A DNA stretch of 31,570 nt from Conidiobolus incongruus B7586 (taxonomy: Eukaryota > Entomophthoromycota > Entomophthoromycetes > Entomophthorales > Conidiobolaceae), in assembly GCA_000697335.1 (NCBI GenBank), contig JNEM01013775.1, forward strand, positions 1 to 31,570, read 5' to 3'. The position numbers and the translations under genes were made by a program. Below are positions 10,963 through 21,929 of this stretch, in pieces (the first letter of the stretch is position 1; each line of letters opens with the position of its first letter). The notes under the pieces were generated by a model. It had not been told where the DNA came from. It did not search any database and worked only from the letters and a program-made list of their open reading frames with translations.

Positions 10963-11590
10963 TCAACTTTTAACCAATTTACTTATGACAGGTTCAATAA
11001 ACATTGGTTCAGTAAGACTTGAGAATCGGCAAACTACATTCCCTTTTCTATCAATTAAAAATTTCTAAAAAAATTATTGATATATTAATTTATTATAAAT
11101 AAATTATTATTTACCTCAAAATTCCATTTAATTCTTTTTAACCCGAAAATTCCTGGTCTTTCAGCTTTTAAGAAGTCAAATAATGGTAGAGCTTCTTCGC
11201 CGTTGACATCACTAACCAATATTAATAACCAGTAAATATTATAATGAATAACTTACATTTTCTTCATCATTGGAAAGCTGACATCATAATTGAGAGAACA
11301 AAAAGAATGCACCTGGTCATCTGAGCCAGGAGTTTGATTCAAAAACTGATTGCATGGAAATCCTAAAATCACAAAGTTGTAATCTTTAAACTTCTGGTAC
11401 AGACGTTCCAAACCCTCCAACTGTGGTGAAAAGCCACATTTAGTAGCGATGTTGACAACTAATACAACCTAGAGATATTGTTAATTGGAACTTTATTAAA
11501 GGAAAAGATATTTACATGATTTTCATATTGTGACAATTCGTGGTCTTTGTTCTTTCTGTCTTTAACAGTGAAATCGTAAAATGATGCCAT
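10963..11590 (-). CDS. HYR1: Glutathione peroxidase, Hyr1/Gpx3-like (cysteine type)
   Basis: Four exons on the - strand, 11516-11590, 11257-11468, 11115-11211 and 10963-11064, give 161 residues from ATG to TGA. All three introns are GT-AG (45-50 bp) and splice in frame. It reduces hydrogen peroxide and lipid peroxides, and in fungi normally uses thioredoxin. Start MASFYDFTVKD is typical of the family. The active-site segment NIATKCGFSPQ places the peroxidatic cysteine at residue 36, with Q70 and W125-N126 completing the catalytic tetrad. GFPCNQF has Cys64, and SFCSLNY puts the resolving cysteine at 82. These numbers coincide with yeast Gpx3/Hyr1 (Cys36, Cys64, Cys82), which also acts as the peroxide sensor for Yap1. 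It uses cysteine, not selenocysteine. No N-terminal targeting extension is present, so it is probably cytosolic. It is divergently arranged with the twin-CX9C gene. Confidence 0.93.
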
Positions 11591-12221
11591 ATTGATTATC
11601 CTTAATTTCAGAATAAATTTTTATTATTAATTTATAAAATGTATTTATACTAAATTTAAGTTTTTTTAAATTGTAACTAATTGTTTCTTAAAGAAATTTT
11701 AATTTGTTTATTTTATTGATTATCATTTTAAATTTTAATTTAAAACTTTTAATCATTCAGATAGAATCTAAGTTTAAAACAATTTGATTGTTTGAGGGGA
11801 ATTGATTATAAGTAGATCTTTCATTATGATAGTATGTTTTTTTACAAAATAAATTTTATCCATTTTCAATATTTACTATAATTATTAATATTGTTTCATT
11901 TGTGACTTGTATTAATGGAAAGGAGAATTAATTGATATGCAAAGGTGAAATGAGGGTCAATAAAAAATTAAATAATCATCTTATTAGATTTAGACAATAG
12001 TAGTTATTGAATGGTAACTATATCTATATAATTATAGTATTTATTTTAATTATTAAAAATTATCACATATTTAAAATTTTAATACTTTTAATTTATTTCG
12101 AATAAATACTGTGAAATATATTAATTGGAATCCCATAATTTGAGTAATTTATATTATAATTTAAAGAAAATTAAATATATTTGAATTCCTATTATAAGTA
12201 AAAATAATAAAATTAACAAAA
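11591..12221. other. Divergent promoter region
   Basis: About 630 bp separates the divergent starts of the glutathione peroxidase and twin-CX9C genes, so both promoters must lie here. A more mixed patch at 11790-11980 (with GAGGGGAA, and AGGTGAAATGAGGGTC) stands out from the A/T background and may hold regulatory sites. No specific known motif can be asserted. Confidence 0.4.
11642..11649 (-). promoter_or_regulatory. TATA box of the glutathione peroxidase gene
   Basis: On the - strand the site reads TATAAATA, 51 bp before the start codon at 11590. It matches the element in front of GST-like copies C and D. Confidence 0.45.
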
Positions 12222-12830
12222 ATGGTTTGGAATCCATTCAATTCAAATAAAAATACTGAAAAATCTCAGGATTCTACATTAAAAGATGAATTCGTCAAAG
12301 ATTATTTAAAAAACATTGATACTACAACTTTAAATAATAATATTGAATATAAAAAAGAAAAATTTGATTTACAGCCCACTTCTAATGACCAGGCTGACAC
12401 TAAGAGTAACAATACCACATCAAATGCACAAGACAAAAGCGAAACACAACGAACTTTGGAACTCATTCAGAAGGAAGGCTACGTTCAAATGTTAAAAGAA
12501 CGCAAGACAAAAATCAAAGAAATGGCTTTAGAAAATTGTAATGATTATGAAATTGATTATCGTGACTGTTTCAAAAATGGTTCGTACACTGATAAAATAT
12601 CTCTCTGTTTTGATAAGTATAATGCATTTTGGAAGTGTGTTAAAAGTCAGAAGGTAAGGTTCAATATAAATTATGATAAGTTTATTGCTAACAGAATTTA
12701 GAAATTATTGGACGAGTTAAATTATGGAGCTAAGGAGAATTCTCCACTTAAAGATCGGATTTTAGCGGACGCTGCTTTAGATGTATTATTGAATCCTCCT
12801 AAAACTGAAGAGAGTAATAAGAGCAATTAA
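12222..12830 (+). CDS. Twin-CX9C (CHCH-type) mitochondrial protein
   Basis: Two exons, 12222-12653 and 12702-12830, give 186 residues. The intron (48 bp, gtaagg...tttag) must be removed, because reading through it stops shortly afterwards. Cysteines at residues 106, 116, 129 and 139 form two exact CX9C motifs (CNDYEIDYRDC and CFDKYNAFWKC), the signature of proteins imported by Mia40 and folded in the intermembrane space as a disulfide-bonded helical hairpin. The N-terminal ~90 residues are polar and low in complexity. The C-terminal tail, encoded by exon 2, begins KLLDELNYG. This overall layout, with an AFWKC second motif followed by a K-rich LL..LNYG tail, recalls uncharacterised fungal CHCH proteins rather than Cmc1, Cox17 or Cox19. 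A role in respiratory complex assembly is plausible but unproven. Confidence 0.85.
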
Positions 12831-13035
12831 AAATAATAATTAAAAGTTATTTATAAATTATAAAAAATTAAGTATAATAATATAACTCAAAATTTTTTAA
12901 TTACAATATTGTAATCATAATTTCAAATAATTAAATTATTTCCCTTTTGTTAAGATATATTTATCAGTGATCAGGATTTGATGTTTATAAAAAGATTAAA
13001 TATGTATAAAAATAGAAAAATAAAGGATTTATCAT

Positions 13036-13109
13036 CGCTCCCAGGTGGGCTTGAACCACCAACCTCCCGATTAACAGTCGGACGCGCTAGCCAATTGCGC
13101 CATGGAAGC
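13036..13109 (-). tRNA. tRNA-Asn (GTT anticodon)
   Basis: On the - strand the acceptor stem GCTTCCA pairs with TGGGAGC (one G-T pair), followed by discriminator G. The D arm is GCGC...GCGC. The anticodon stem TCCGA/TCGGG encloses loop CTGTTAA with anticodon GTT. The T arm GGTGG-TTCAAGC-CCACC is canonical, and the internal A and B box promoters are intact. No intron is present. It is the only RNA gene recognised in the window. Confidence 0.95.
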
Positions 13110-13373
13110 TTAAATTAATATGATCCAAATTAATAATATAATTGACAAATTCATTATGTCATTTATTTATTTAACTTTTTAATTTTTGTATATTTTATAC
13201 ATCCAATCAATTTTTCTCATATTTTTCTTATCATTCTCTATAATCATCTTCAATGAGTTTTTATATTTTTATATTTATCAAATTTTATTCTTATCCTATA
13301 AACACTTATCTATTTTTTTAACAAAATTATATACTGTTTATATTATTCAATATTTTTAAATTATAGTTTTTAA

Positions 13374-13404
<31 letters not shown>

Positions 13405-14032
13405 AATCATGATTTTCATTATATTTATCAATATAGCATTTATATTTTATTCAGTTATATTTTTTCTGAAATATAATTAAAAGCCAATTCTAATTTGAAT
13501 ATATTCAATTTCCAAAACTTTTATATCATTTTAATTATAAAATGCGATAATACTTTATTTTTTAGATGATTTTATTTCATACCATTTGATTAGTTTAATT
13601 TTTACCAATTAAAATACTTTTGATATATTTTTATCATCCTATGTATTATCAAATCCAAAATTTAATTATAGATGTATATATAGTATCACAATCTGATTTT
13701 AATAATTCGAATTGATTTCAAAAACTTCATCAATTTCTGTAACTTTAGCATTGTTAATCTATGTTTACAATACAAACAGAATAAAATTGTAATAATTACA
13801 ATACTAAAATCAGTTACTATTAAAACATAACAAATTCGCAATTTATTGGTATTGATATTGAAAATGATCAAACTCTAATCCCGTAATTCCAGTTCATTCG
13901 AACTTGATATAATAAAGTAAATAGTCTAATCCAAAATAAAAATTAATTCATCAATTATCAAAATAATGATTAATAAAATAAATAAAATATAGAATTAAAA
14001 ATTATATTGATTCAATAATTAATGTCCGCAAA
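13110..14032. other. AT-rich intergenic DNA with a TA microsatellite
   Basis: A (TA)n tract of about 27 bp occupies 13374-13400. A 61-codon - strand open frame at 13686-13871 looks like chance. No gene is supported. Confidence 0.5.
13374..13400. repeat. (TA)n microsatellite
   Basis: About 13 perfect TA units are flanked by less regular A/T sequence. A similar tract lies at 21825-21847. Confidence 0.8.
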
Positions 14033-14089
14033 ATGTTAATATCTCAATTTAAACATTTAAAACCTATGACAATCCTAAGTCATAGGTAG

Positions 14090-17000
14090 TTGTTACATAC
14101 TACAAGTTATTTACTATCCAAAGTTGACGATAATAATCATCAATACAATAATTCACTGAAACTTCCAAGCACTCAATTTCCATTGAGAAGTGACGTATTG
14201 GCTACCGAGGCCAAGTATAGCTCTAAATTATCGGAGGAGTTGTACAAGTGGCAAGTAAGTGATATGAGTTAATAATTGAGTAACCTGATTAACTGGGTGC
14301 AAATTAGTTAGAAAATAATAAGGGCGATCAATTCATCCTTCACGACGGGCCTCCATATGCGAATGGTGATCTACATTTAGGTAATTATTATGATGGCTCG
14401 TCACACATCGGTGATCTAATTTGAGAAGGTCACGCCCTGAACAAAATTATCAAAGATATTATCAATCGGTATCAACTAATGCAAGGGAAGCGCGTCAAGT
14501 AAAAACTTAACCCATTTGATTTGGAATTGTTATTAATTTTAATTTAGTTATATTCCAGGTTGGGACTGTCATGGTCTTCCCATTGAACTGAAAGTAACAT
14601 CCAAACTAAAGGTAAATATATACAGTAATCAATTCACATTATTTCTATTAACATATCATGATTTAGGGTAAAAAGTTAGCTCCTCTAGAAACTCGCAAAC
14701 TCGCTCGTGAGCTCGCATTGACAACTGTTAAAAGCCAACTCAAAGAATTCCAATCGTACGGTGTGATGGCAGACTGGAACACCATTTACAAGACTTTGGA
14801 TACGGAGTATGTAATCAGGCAATTGAACGTTGTAAAGAATTTGGTTCAGAAAGGTAACTTTAACACTATAAGTTGAAGGTGAGTAGCTAACGAGGTTACT
14901 TTAGGTATTTTTTATAGACAATATCGTCCTATTTATTGGTCACCGTCCTCCCAGTAATTAGGTTATAACCATTTTGCCACTTTTTACTAATCCATGTTAG
15001 GACTGCGTTAGCCGAATCTGAATTAGAATATAACGATAAACACGAATCCAAATCTGTCTACGTTAAATTTCAACTCAATACCAATGGTAATATTATATTT
15101 TGGTATCTTTACATTAATGCTAATGAGTAAAAATAGATAAATTGAATTTGGAAGATGTCAATTTATTAATTTGGACAACTACTCCTTGGACCTTACCAGC
15201 AAATCAAGTAATTCCCAATTCTAAATCTATGATCAATGACTAATTGAATATTAGGCAGTGAGTGTCAACCCCGAATTAATTTACACAGTTGTCGAAACTT
15301 CAGATAAGGTTAGATATGTCATAGCTAAGGATTTAATACCTCAGTTGGTGCCAATCCTTGGCGAATTGACAATTGTCAAAGAATTGTTGGGTACGGATTT
15401 AGATGGATTGAATTACACTCATCCTTTCAATGGTACAGATTGCCCAATATTGATGGGATCCCACGTCACCAATGTTTCTGGTACAGGTTTAGTGCATACA
15501 GCACCAGCCCACGGTATGGATGACTATCTCGTATGTAAAGCTCAGGGAATTCAACCCGTAAATTTGGTGAACGATTACGGTAAGTACAATCCCGAAGCTG
15601 GCGAAGATCTCGTTGGCAAGAGCGTTTTGGGTGAAGGCAACCAAGTTATCATCCAAAAGCTCCAAGACATTGGCAGTCTCGTTCATTTGAACACAATTAT
15701 CCATAGTTATCCATACGATTGGCGTACCAAGAAGCCCGTGATTCAGAGGACCACTCCCCAATGGTTTGCCAATTTAGAGGGCTTGTCATCGGATGCTCTT
15801 AAGAGTCTGGACAATGTTGAGACTATTCCAGCAACGGGTAAGAATCGCTTGAAGGCGTTCTTAGGTTTGAGAACGGAGTGGTGCGTAAGTCGCCAACGCG
15901 CATGGGGTGTACCCATCCCAGTGTTTTACGACCAAGATACTGGAGACGCTCTTTTGACTCCCGAGAGTATCGACTACGTCATTGAAAAGCTGAGGGATTC
16001 CGATATTGACGCCTGGTGGACCTTACCCGTTGAGGAATTGATTCATCCCAAATATCTTCAAGATGGCAAGAAGTACATGAAGGGATACGATACTTTGGAT
16101 GTTTGGTTCGATAGTGGCACCTCCTGGACCCTCATTCACGAATTATTCCCACGTCCTGATGATCAGCCAGTTGCCGATGTCTATTTCGAAGGTAGCGATC
16201 AGCATCGTGGTTGGTTCCAATCTTCTTTACTTACAGCTATTTCCCAATTGAAGAAATCCCCATTTAAGACTTTAATTACCCATGGCTTCGTATTGGATAA
16301 TAAAGGCCAAAAGATGAGTAAATCTCTCGGAAATATTATCGAACCTAAGACTGTGATCAACGGAGCCAAAGGTTTCCCAACGTACGGTGCGGATTTATTA
16401 CGCTACTGGGCCGCCAGCTCTGAATTCGTAAAGGAAGTGAGTGTGGGTAAGGAAAGTTTGAAAATCATCAATAACTCTTTGAAAAAGCTAAGAAATACAA
16501 GTCGATTCTTACTCGGCAACTTGAATGACTTTGATCCCAAGACCCAAAGTATGGCTTACGATCAATTGTCGAGTATGGATCAATTCGCTTTGCACCAGTT
16601 GTACCAATTCCACTCCAAGGTTACTACCCACTTTAGCAAGTACCAATTCAACCAAGTCGTCCAAGAACTCAATCGCTACACTGCCACTGACCTTTCTTCA
16701 TTCTACTTGGACTGTCGCAAGGATCGTCTTTATGCAGACTGTCCTTCTAGTAAAGAGCGTTTAGCAGCTCAAACCGTTCTATACGAAATTCTCAAAGTTT
16801 ACAACCAAGTTCTCGCGCCAATCGTACCCCATCTCGCCGAAGAAATTTACGATCACTCCAAGCACTTATACGCGTCTGACAACAGTGTATTCCACAGAAA
16901 ATGGTCCACATTGCCTAGTGAATGGAACAGATCCGACACTCCATTTGAAACTTACTGGAATCTAAGTTTCAAGTTGCGCAATTTGATTAACCGCTTGATA

Positions 17001-17333
17001 GGTACCAGCAGAGACGAAGGCTTCTTGAAATCTAGCTTGGAGTTGGAAATGATCCTCAGTATTTCCGATTACCCTACCGACCTGCCCAGCATTGATACTA
17101 AAGAATTGGCGGACCTCTGCATTACTTCAGGATGTGAGTTAATAACTTCCGAGGAGTTCAACAAGTCAGACCTTCCCTACAAACTTAACGAAACTTTAAA
17201 TAGTTTTGGAGATTTGAAAGTATTGGTAGGTATTCGCAAATCCAAAGGTTACAAATGTCCAAGATGTTGGGTATACAGTGCCCCTAAGGAGAATTGTCTA
17301 TGTGGAAGATGTTCCAAAGTTTTGAGAGTTTAA
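14090..17333 (+). CDS. ISM1: Mitochondrial-type isoleucyl-tRNA synthetase (5' end unresolved)
   Basis: Nine exons splice in frame: (14090)-14254, 14308-14380, 14429-14498, 14548-14611, 14667-14853, 14905-14953, 15001-15086, 15137-15207 and 15255-17333, giving about 947 residues. The enzyme charges mitochondrial tRNA-Ile. Exon 2 carries [14 protein letters not shown], the HIGH-type nucleotide-binding signature. [12 protein letters not shown] and [12 protein letters not shown] belong to the editing domain. [17 protein letters not shown] is the class I IleRS core, and KMSKS is at 16311-16325. The C-terminus ends in a zinc-binding CPRCW...CGRC, as in bacterial and mitochondrial IleRS. Length is close to yeast Ism1. 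The large last exon has C-rich codons. The puzzle is the start: the frame has no ATG between 14090 and exon 2. An upstream ATG at 14033 is in frame and would encode a basic presequence (MLISQFKHLKPM), but a TAG at 14087-14089 separates it from the body of the gene. I found no intron that would bypass the TAG in phase. Confidence 0.88.
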
Positions 17334-17359
17334 ATTATTTAATGAAATAAAAAATTAGA

Positions 17360-19120
17360 ACTTTAAAATTGTGGTTTCAATCAGAGACATACGATTAATG
17401 TGTTTATTATAACCATTTTTTCGAAATCGAGATATTGAAATCAATGGTTAGGATACTTGAAGGCGAAATATGTTGGGTAGCTATTGCAAGGATTGAAGTG
17501 TGGAATAATTTAGCAATGATTAGAGGTTGAAGAATTGACTGAGAGAAATCATGACAATTAAGGTGTCATCATTATCATTATTATCAACAGCAGCAGATTG
17601 AAAACGGAAGATCACAAATTTGGAATACTTGACATTAATGAAATTTTTTATGCTTCAAGTATTTGTATTCAATTTGATCTTCATTATCATTGAAATATTT
17701 GGAGTATTATAATATATTCGAATCTACCTTATTTCAAAAATATGGAATTTATATAATTAACTCAAAATTAATCTAAATGAATTTAAATAGACTAAAAGTA
17801 GTAGCTCTTTCTAATCTTAATAATATCAAATAGTGAAAGAACCATCCAAATTCAAATCTAAATCCCCGGAATTTTAGGAGCCTCTGACAGTATTAACCAT
17901 GTTGATTTATGATTATGGTAAGAGAATGGAGGAGCCCAACTATAACAAAATTAGATCAAATGAACGATTGAAGAATTGAAATGGTTTACATATATAAAAG
18001 TTTGGCACGGTTTAGTTCTATGTCCAAACACTTCGTTGAAGGTGATAATGTTTCTATCATTTGGTACACTTTATCCGGTTTTAATTCATCTTAATAAAAT
18101 CGAATTAATATTTTTGAATCTAATAACTAAACAATTCACTTTCTTACATTTGCTATAGTATTAGGTTTAAAAAAATTGAAAATGACATCCAGTGTCCTCT
18201 GATGATGAATTTCTATATCATCATCCTTTTTAATTTCCATTAGCAATACAGCCAAACAACAATCATTAAGGAATTGGATTACCTTTTTAAGAATCAACAC
18301 AATTCTCTTATTTTGATCAAAATAATCTCCCTTCCAATTTTGAACTACCTAGGTCAAGTTTTCTACATATTTAAAATCTTTTGGGGAGGATATTTGTAAA
18401 AAGTAGAGGTTTGGATGTATTAATAAGTGATTACTTAGGGAATTAAGTAAAAATATTAGTTTTCTTTGATATGATTGCAAACATAATATGAAAATAAAGC
18501 CATTGATAGTTAATTGGCAGATTTGAGAAATAGTTGGTATCTAAATAAAAATATTTTAGTATTTGAAGTTAAGTAATTGAATTATAAGCTTACTGACGGG
18601 TTGATATTATTACTCTCCAGCACTTGGAATATCGGATGATGATAAAGTGGATCAATTAGCTCTCCTTCAAATTCAATATAGTCAATTTGGGTTTTTGTGT
18701 TAAACCATCTGTTGTTAATTCGAATAGACCGGGCACAAAATATCTCCTAAATGAATGTTAGTCCAATAGTTTGACTATTACAGAATGTGATTACCATGAA
18801 GGTACTTTCAAAGGATTGAATTGATTGATTGGATGAATCAAACTAGCCCAACTCGAATTTAGAGGTACTGGAATTTTAATCAATACTAAATCTGGGCCTT
18901 GAATGAGTGGAGTAGATACTTAACCAAAGCATTTAACAAAACCCAATAATTATCAATAAAATACTATATTACATTGAAGAAATGTGACAAACCTTTTTGA
19001 TCATCATTGGATTTGGACTCCTGTCTAGCTAGATTTAATTTGAATTTTTTTAAAATGTATATCTTCCCTCCTCCAATCGTTAATTTTATATTAATTGATT
19101 TTAGAGTTTAAATGGTTAAA
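17360..19120 (-). pseudogene. Decayed coding region, possibly leucine-rich-repeat type
   Basis: Unlike true intergenic DNA here, the - strand keeps protein-like stretches. A spliced segment can be read: an exon ending at 18993 (KIYILKKFKLNLARQ), an exon 18795-18897 (GPDLVLIKIPVPL...) and an exon starting at 18746 (RYFVPGLFELTTDGL, then KLTILNLKES before a stop at 18656-18658), joined by GT-AG introns in matching phase. Further on, other frames carry PLYHHPIFQVLESNN, VVQNWKGDYFDQNKRIVLIL, DELKPDKVYQMIETLSP and SLSQFFNL, separated by stops and frame changes. The L-rich pieces recall leucine-rich repeats of the kind found in fungal F-box proteins, but no F-box is visible, so this family call is tentative. 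It may be one decayed gene or two. Confidence 0.4.
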
Positions 19121-19379
19121 TAGTTTACTAAGTTGTAAAGCTTTGATATTGTTTTAGAATATGAAAAACCTGCTGGAGTTCTTTTTAAACTTTATTTAAT
19201 TGATTTTATTGGCAAATTCACTTTTTTGGAATTGATAGAATGTATTGAATAATTATCTGTATATATAGAATTAATTGAAATTTAGTTAATGTTGCCAATT
19301 TAGGAAATATTAGAAATTTCTAAAAATTTATATATTGAATGAATTTTTGTCCCGTTCGTATCATCCCTAAAAAAATTGT

Positions 19380-20350
19380 TAAATAATCACCAATTAATGA
19401 TATTGTACCGGATCGGAAGGTCCGCTTGCCATTCAACTTTAACCGTCCGTCATGGTTCCGGATGTAATCCACTTACAAATACCAGGAACAATCCTTGCAC
19501 AATCGAAAATTCCAGAGTATAACAGAAGTTAGAGTTTCAACACATTGGCAAAGGATCAACCACACAATAAAATAGTCACTGGACAGACGTTTGCTGGACG
19601 ATTACTTCGATCAGGGCCAAGCCCTACGTCTTGATATTTTAATAAAACCCCTCTAAAGTATCTCGCTAGTCGTCTTTGGCCCGTTTATTCGAATTCACGT
19701 GATCTTTGTCGCAAGACTACTTTCCAGAAGCCCTGCAATATAATAATCGATTACGTATTAATACTATGATATTTTAGAATCTAGTTATTCACGTTTTTTC
19801 TCAATTCCTAAAACTCTGCTAGTAATCCAACGCTCCAATAACTTGGTTTCAATCATTGCAAAGTTTCGAAAAGGTCTTTTCACCATTTTTAATTTTCTAT
19901 CTACTACATTTTAGTAGGGATCTTTTAACTTTTTTGGTGATCAATACTCTATAGTTTGCACTGCACTGATACCATGCCTATTGACTGAATCAATAGTACA
20001 ATAATAAGAATTTATTGGAAAGAATTACTTTGTTAGATGCTCCAGTACTAAAAAATACCCAATTTGTACCCAGAGTAATTCCGTTCTAATTAAAGTTATC
20101 AACTAGTTTCATAAATGCATCATGCTCCATTTTAGAGAAATTGTTATTGCTTTGGTAACCCTTGGGATCTATATTCCAATGTGGCATATAAATAATCCTA
20201 AACAAATGTCTTATTACCTGTGAACTGATGATAATAAGCTTCGGGATTGGTGTGATGATTTTTCCAAGCTTTAGCACCTACTTCGGAACATTTCAAAACG
20301 CATTTTTCAACGAATATATATTCACTGTTTTTCGATAAATTTTTAAAATC
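19380..20350 (-). pseudogene. Unidentified degenerate coding remnant
   Basis: Base composition is much less A/T-biased than the neighbouring spacers, especially at 19405-19730, which is normal for coding DNA here. On the - strand, frames such as EKCVLKCSEVGAKAWKNHH (near 20280-20310), YMPHWNIDPKGYQ and EHDAFMKLVDNF (20086-20190), and NGITLGTNWVFFSTGAS (near 20040-20090) read like protein but are broken by stops and frame changes. The largest open part is 20086-20277. The + strand of 19450-19740 also gives fairly protein-like reading, so orientation is uncertain there. I could not assign a family. Confidence 0.3.
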
Positions 20351-20667
20351 AATTTATTCGGATTTTGATTGATTATTAATATTTGTATTTGTTAAATTGT
20401 AAAACATGATGCTCCATAAATCATAAATTATGTAAATTAAATGAAATTATTGGATCAATGTTAACAACTAAATATAATATATCAAATTTATCTGATTATA
20501 AAAAATATACATATGAATTTGGTTACTAAATTTAGTTCATTTTTTCAATTTTTTATATAAAAAGTTAACTTTTCTAATAGCTTGAAATTAATCAACATTG
20601 GTGACGAAAAATCCAATTTCAATTTAATAAAATAATCCTCTGATAAATATTAATGTTTATTATTAAA

Positions 20668-21084
20668 TTATTCAATTTTTTCGCATTTGGACAAACAAAC
20701 CTGATAACTTGAAATACACTTACTGTTGCAAGGACTACTGTCATCATTGAAAGGAAATTTATCTTCACATTCACCGTTATTCATTTCGCAATTGATCCAG
20801 GACCTACCTGCTTTGGCTTTGCAGTTAAAGGTACAATCCGACTTTGTCCCTTCGCACTCAAATTTACATTTACTTATCCTGGCATTTCTTTCAAATATAG
20901 CTCGATCCCTTTTGACAGATTCTTCAAATTCTCTGTGACTCTTTGGAATGACATACCCAAATACGACACCCATAACTGTTGCAATGATTACAATCACAAT
21001 AACAACGAGATATATACTCCATTTGGGGTATTGAAATTTCATAGTATTGCCTTCAGATTTGACTTTGAGAAAAGTAACTCCCAT
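20668..21084 (-). CDS. Cysteine-rich single-pass membrane protein, paralog 1
   Basis: A single exon encodes 138 residues. The N-terminal 22 residues end in KFQYPKW and are followed by a strong membrane segment (about residues 24-46) and VIPK, giving a probable type II protein with its C-terminal domain outside. A charged, probably helical linker follows (REFEESVKRDRAIFERN). The C-terminal domain has ten cysteines at 73, 77, 84, 88, 99, 106, 119, 123, 130 and 134. The first four and the last four both follow CX3C-X6-CX3C, so the pattern is mirror-symmetric about the middle. The first 47 residues align without a gap to paralog 2 at 23300-23953, which confirms the start at 21084. I recognise no known family. 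Function is unknown; a surface or secretory-pathway protein is the reasonable inference. Confidence 0.75.
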   Translation of the reverse strand: MGVTFLKVKSEGNTMKFQYPKWSIYLVVIVIVIIATVMGVVFGYVIPKSHREFEESVKRDRAIFERNARISKCKFECEGTKSDCTFNCKAKAGRSWINCEMNNGECEDKFPFNDDSSPCNSKCISSYQVCLSKCEKIE

Positions 21085-21824
21085 TGTTGTTATTACTTAA
21101 CTATTAATATATTGATATAGACTCAATCAAACAGATTTGAATTTGGAGAAATATAAAACAACAATTAGAAGATTACAATGGTAAGATTAATCAAAAATAT
21201 AAGTCAAAGTATTCAATAAAATTAATTTATTTGTTCAATTTATATTCAGAATTATAATATTTATATTATATCCAAACTTTCTCAAATTTGTTTAGTTTAA
21301 CATTTTTATACAATAGGAATATGCTTGAGAACTTCGCTATTATAATTATTAAAAGTTACACGAATTAACAAGTTTAAGTGGTTTAGATTGAATAACGTGA
21401 TTTTTACAATATTGAGTAATAATACCCGAGAAATGGCTATGAAAATAGAAAATATATATGTTGAAATTAAATATGATTGATCTAGTCCAAATATTGGATA
21501 ATTATTGTTATCAAATCTTCATTGATTTTTAATATTCTATATAATCTACTCTTTTTAATCCATTTATTAAAAGTATATTATTTTGATATCTAATTTTAAT
21601 TTTTTTTTCTAGTTTCTCGTTTAATATAAACATTATTGTTTTATCAATCTTTTTGAGAATTATAATAGTAAATTTCACATTTTCTAAATTGGAAAATATT
21701 AATATATATTCCTTAATATATTAATTGAGATATATCAAATTCAATCTTAGTTTTATCAAGTATAATTTCTCTGATTTTTTAAATCAATCCTTTCCCTAAA
21801 ATGAATTCGATTGTAAATTTGTCA

Positions 21825-21847
21825 ATATATATATATATATATATATA
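21825..21847. repeat. (AT)n microsatellite
   Basis: About 11 AT units in an A/T-rich spacer. Confidence 0.75.
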
Positions 21848-21929
21848 ATGAATCTAAATTTTTTAGAATATTACTTTAAAAAATTGGAAAATATTCATTG
21901 ATAATTTTAGTACCATATTCGAAGAGGGA

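Noticed and set aside
13686-13871. 61-codon - strand open frame with one hydrophobic stretch
   Set aside because: Length is within chance expectation here and nothing supports expression or homology.
15489-15761. 90-codon - strand open frame
   Set aside because: Antisense to the large last exon of the IleRS gene.
17976-18158. 60-codon + strand open frame
   Set aside because: The opposite strand reads more like decayed coding sequence, so this is probably its antisense shadow.
19380-19760. Structured RNA gene (5S rRNA or tRNA) as the reason for the high G+C patch
   Set aside because: No 5S-like or cloverleaf arrangement could be folded from either strand.
20726-21120. Two + strand open frames
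   Set aside because: They overlap the cysteine-rich gene on the - strand, whose paralog conservation settles which strand is real.
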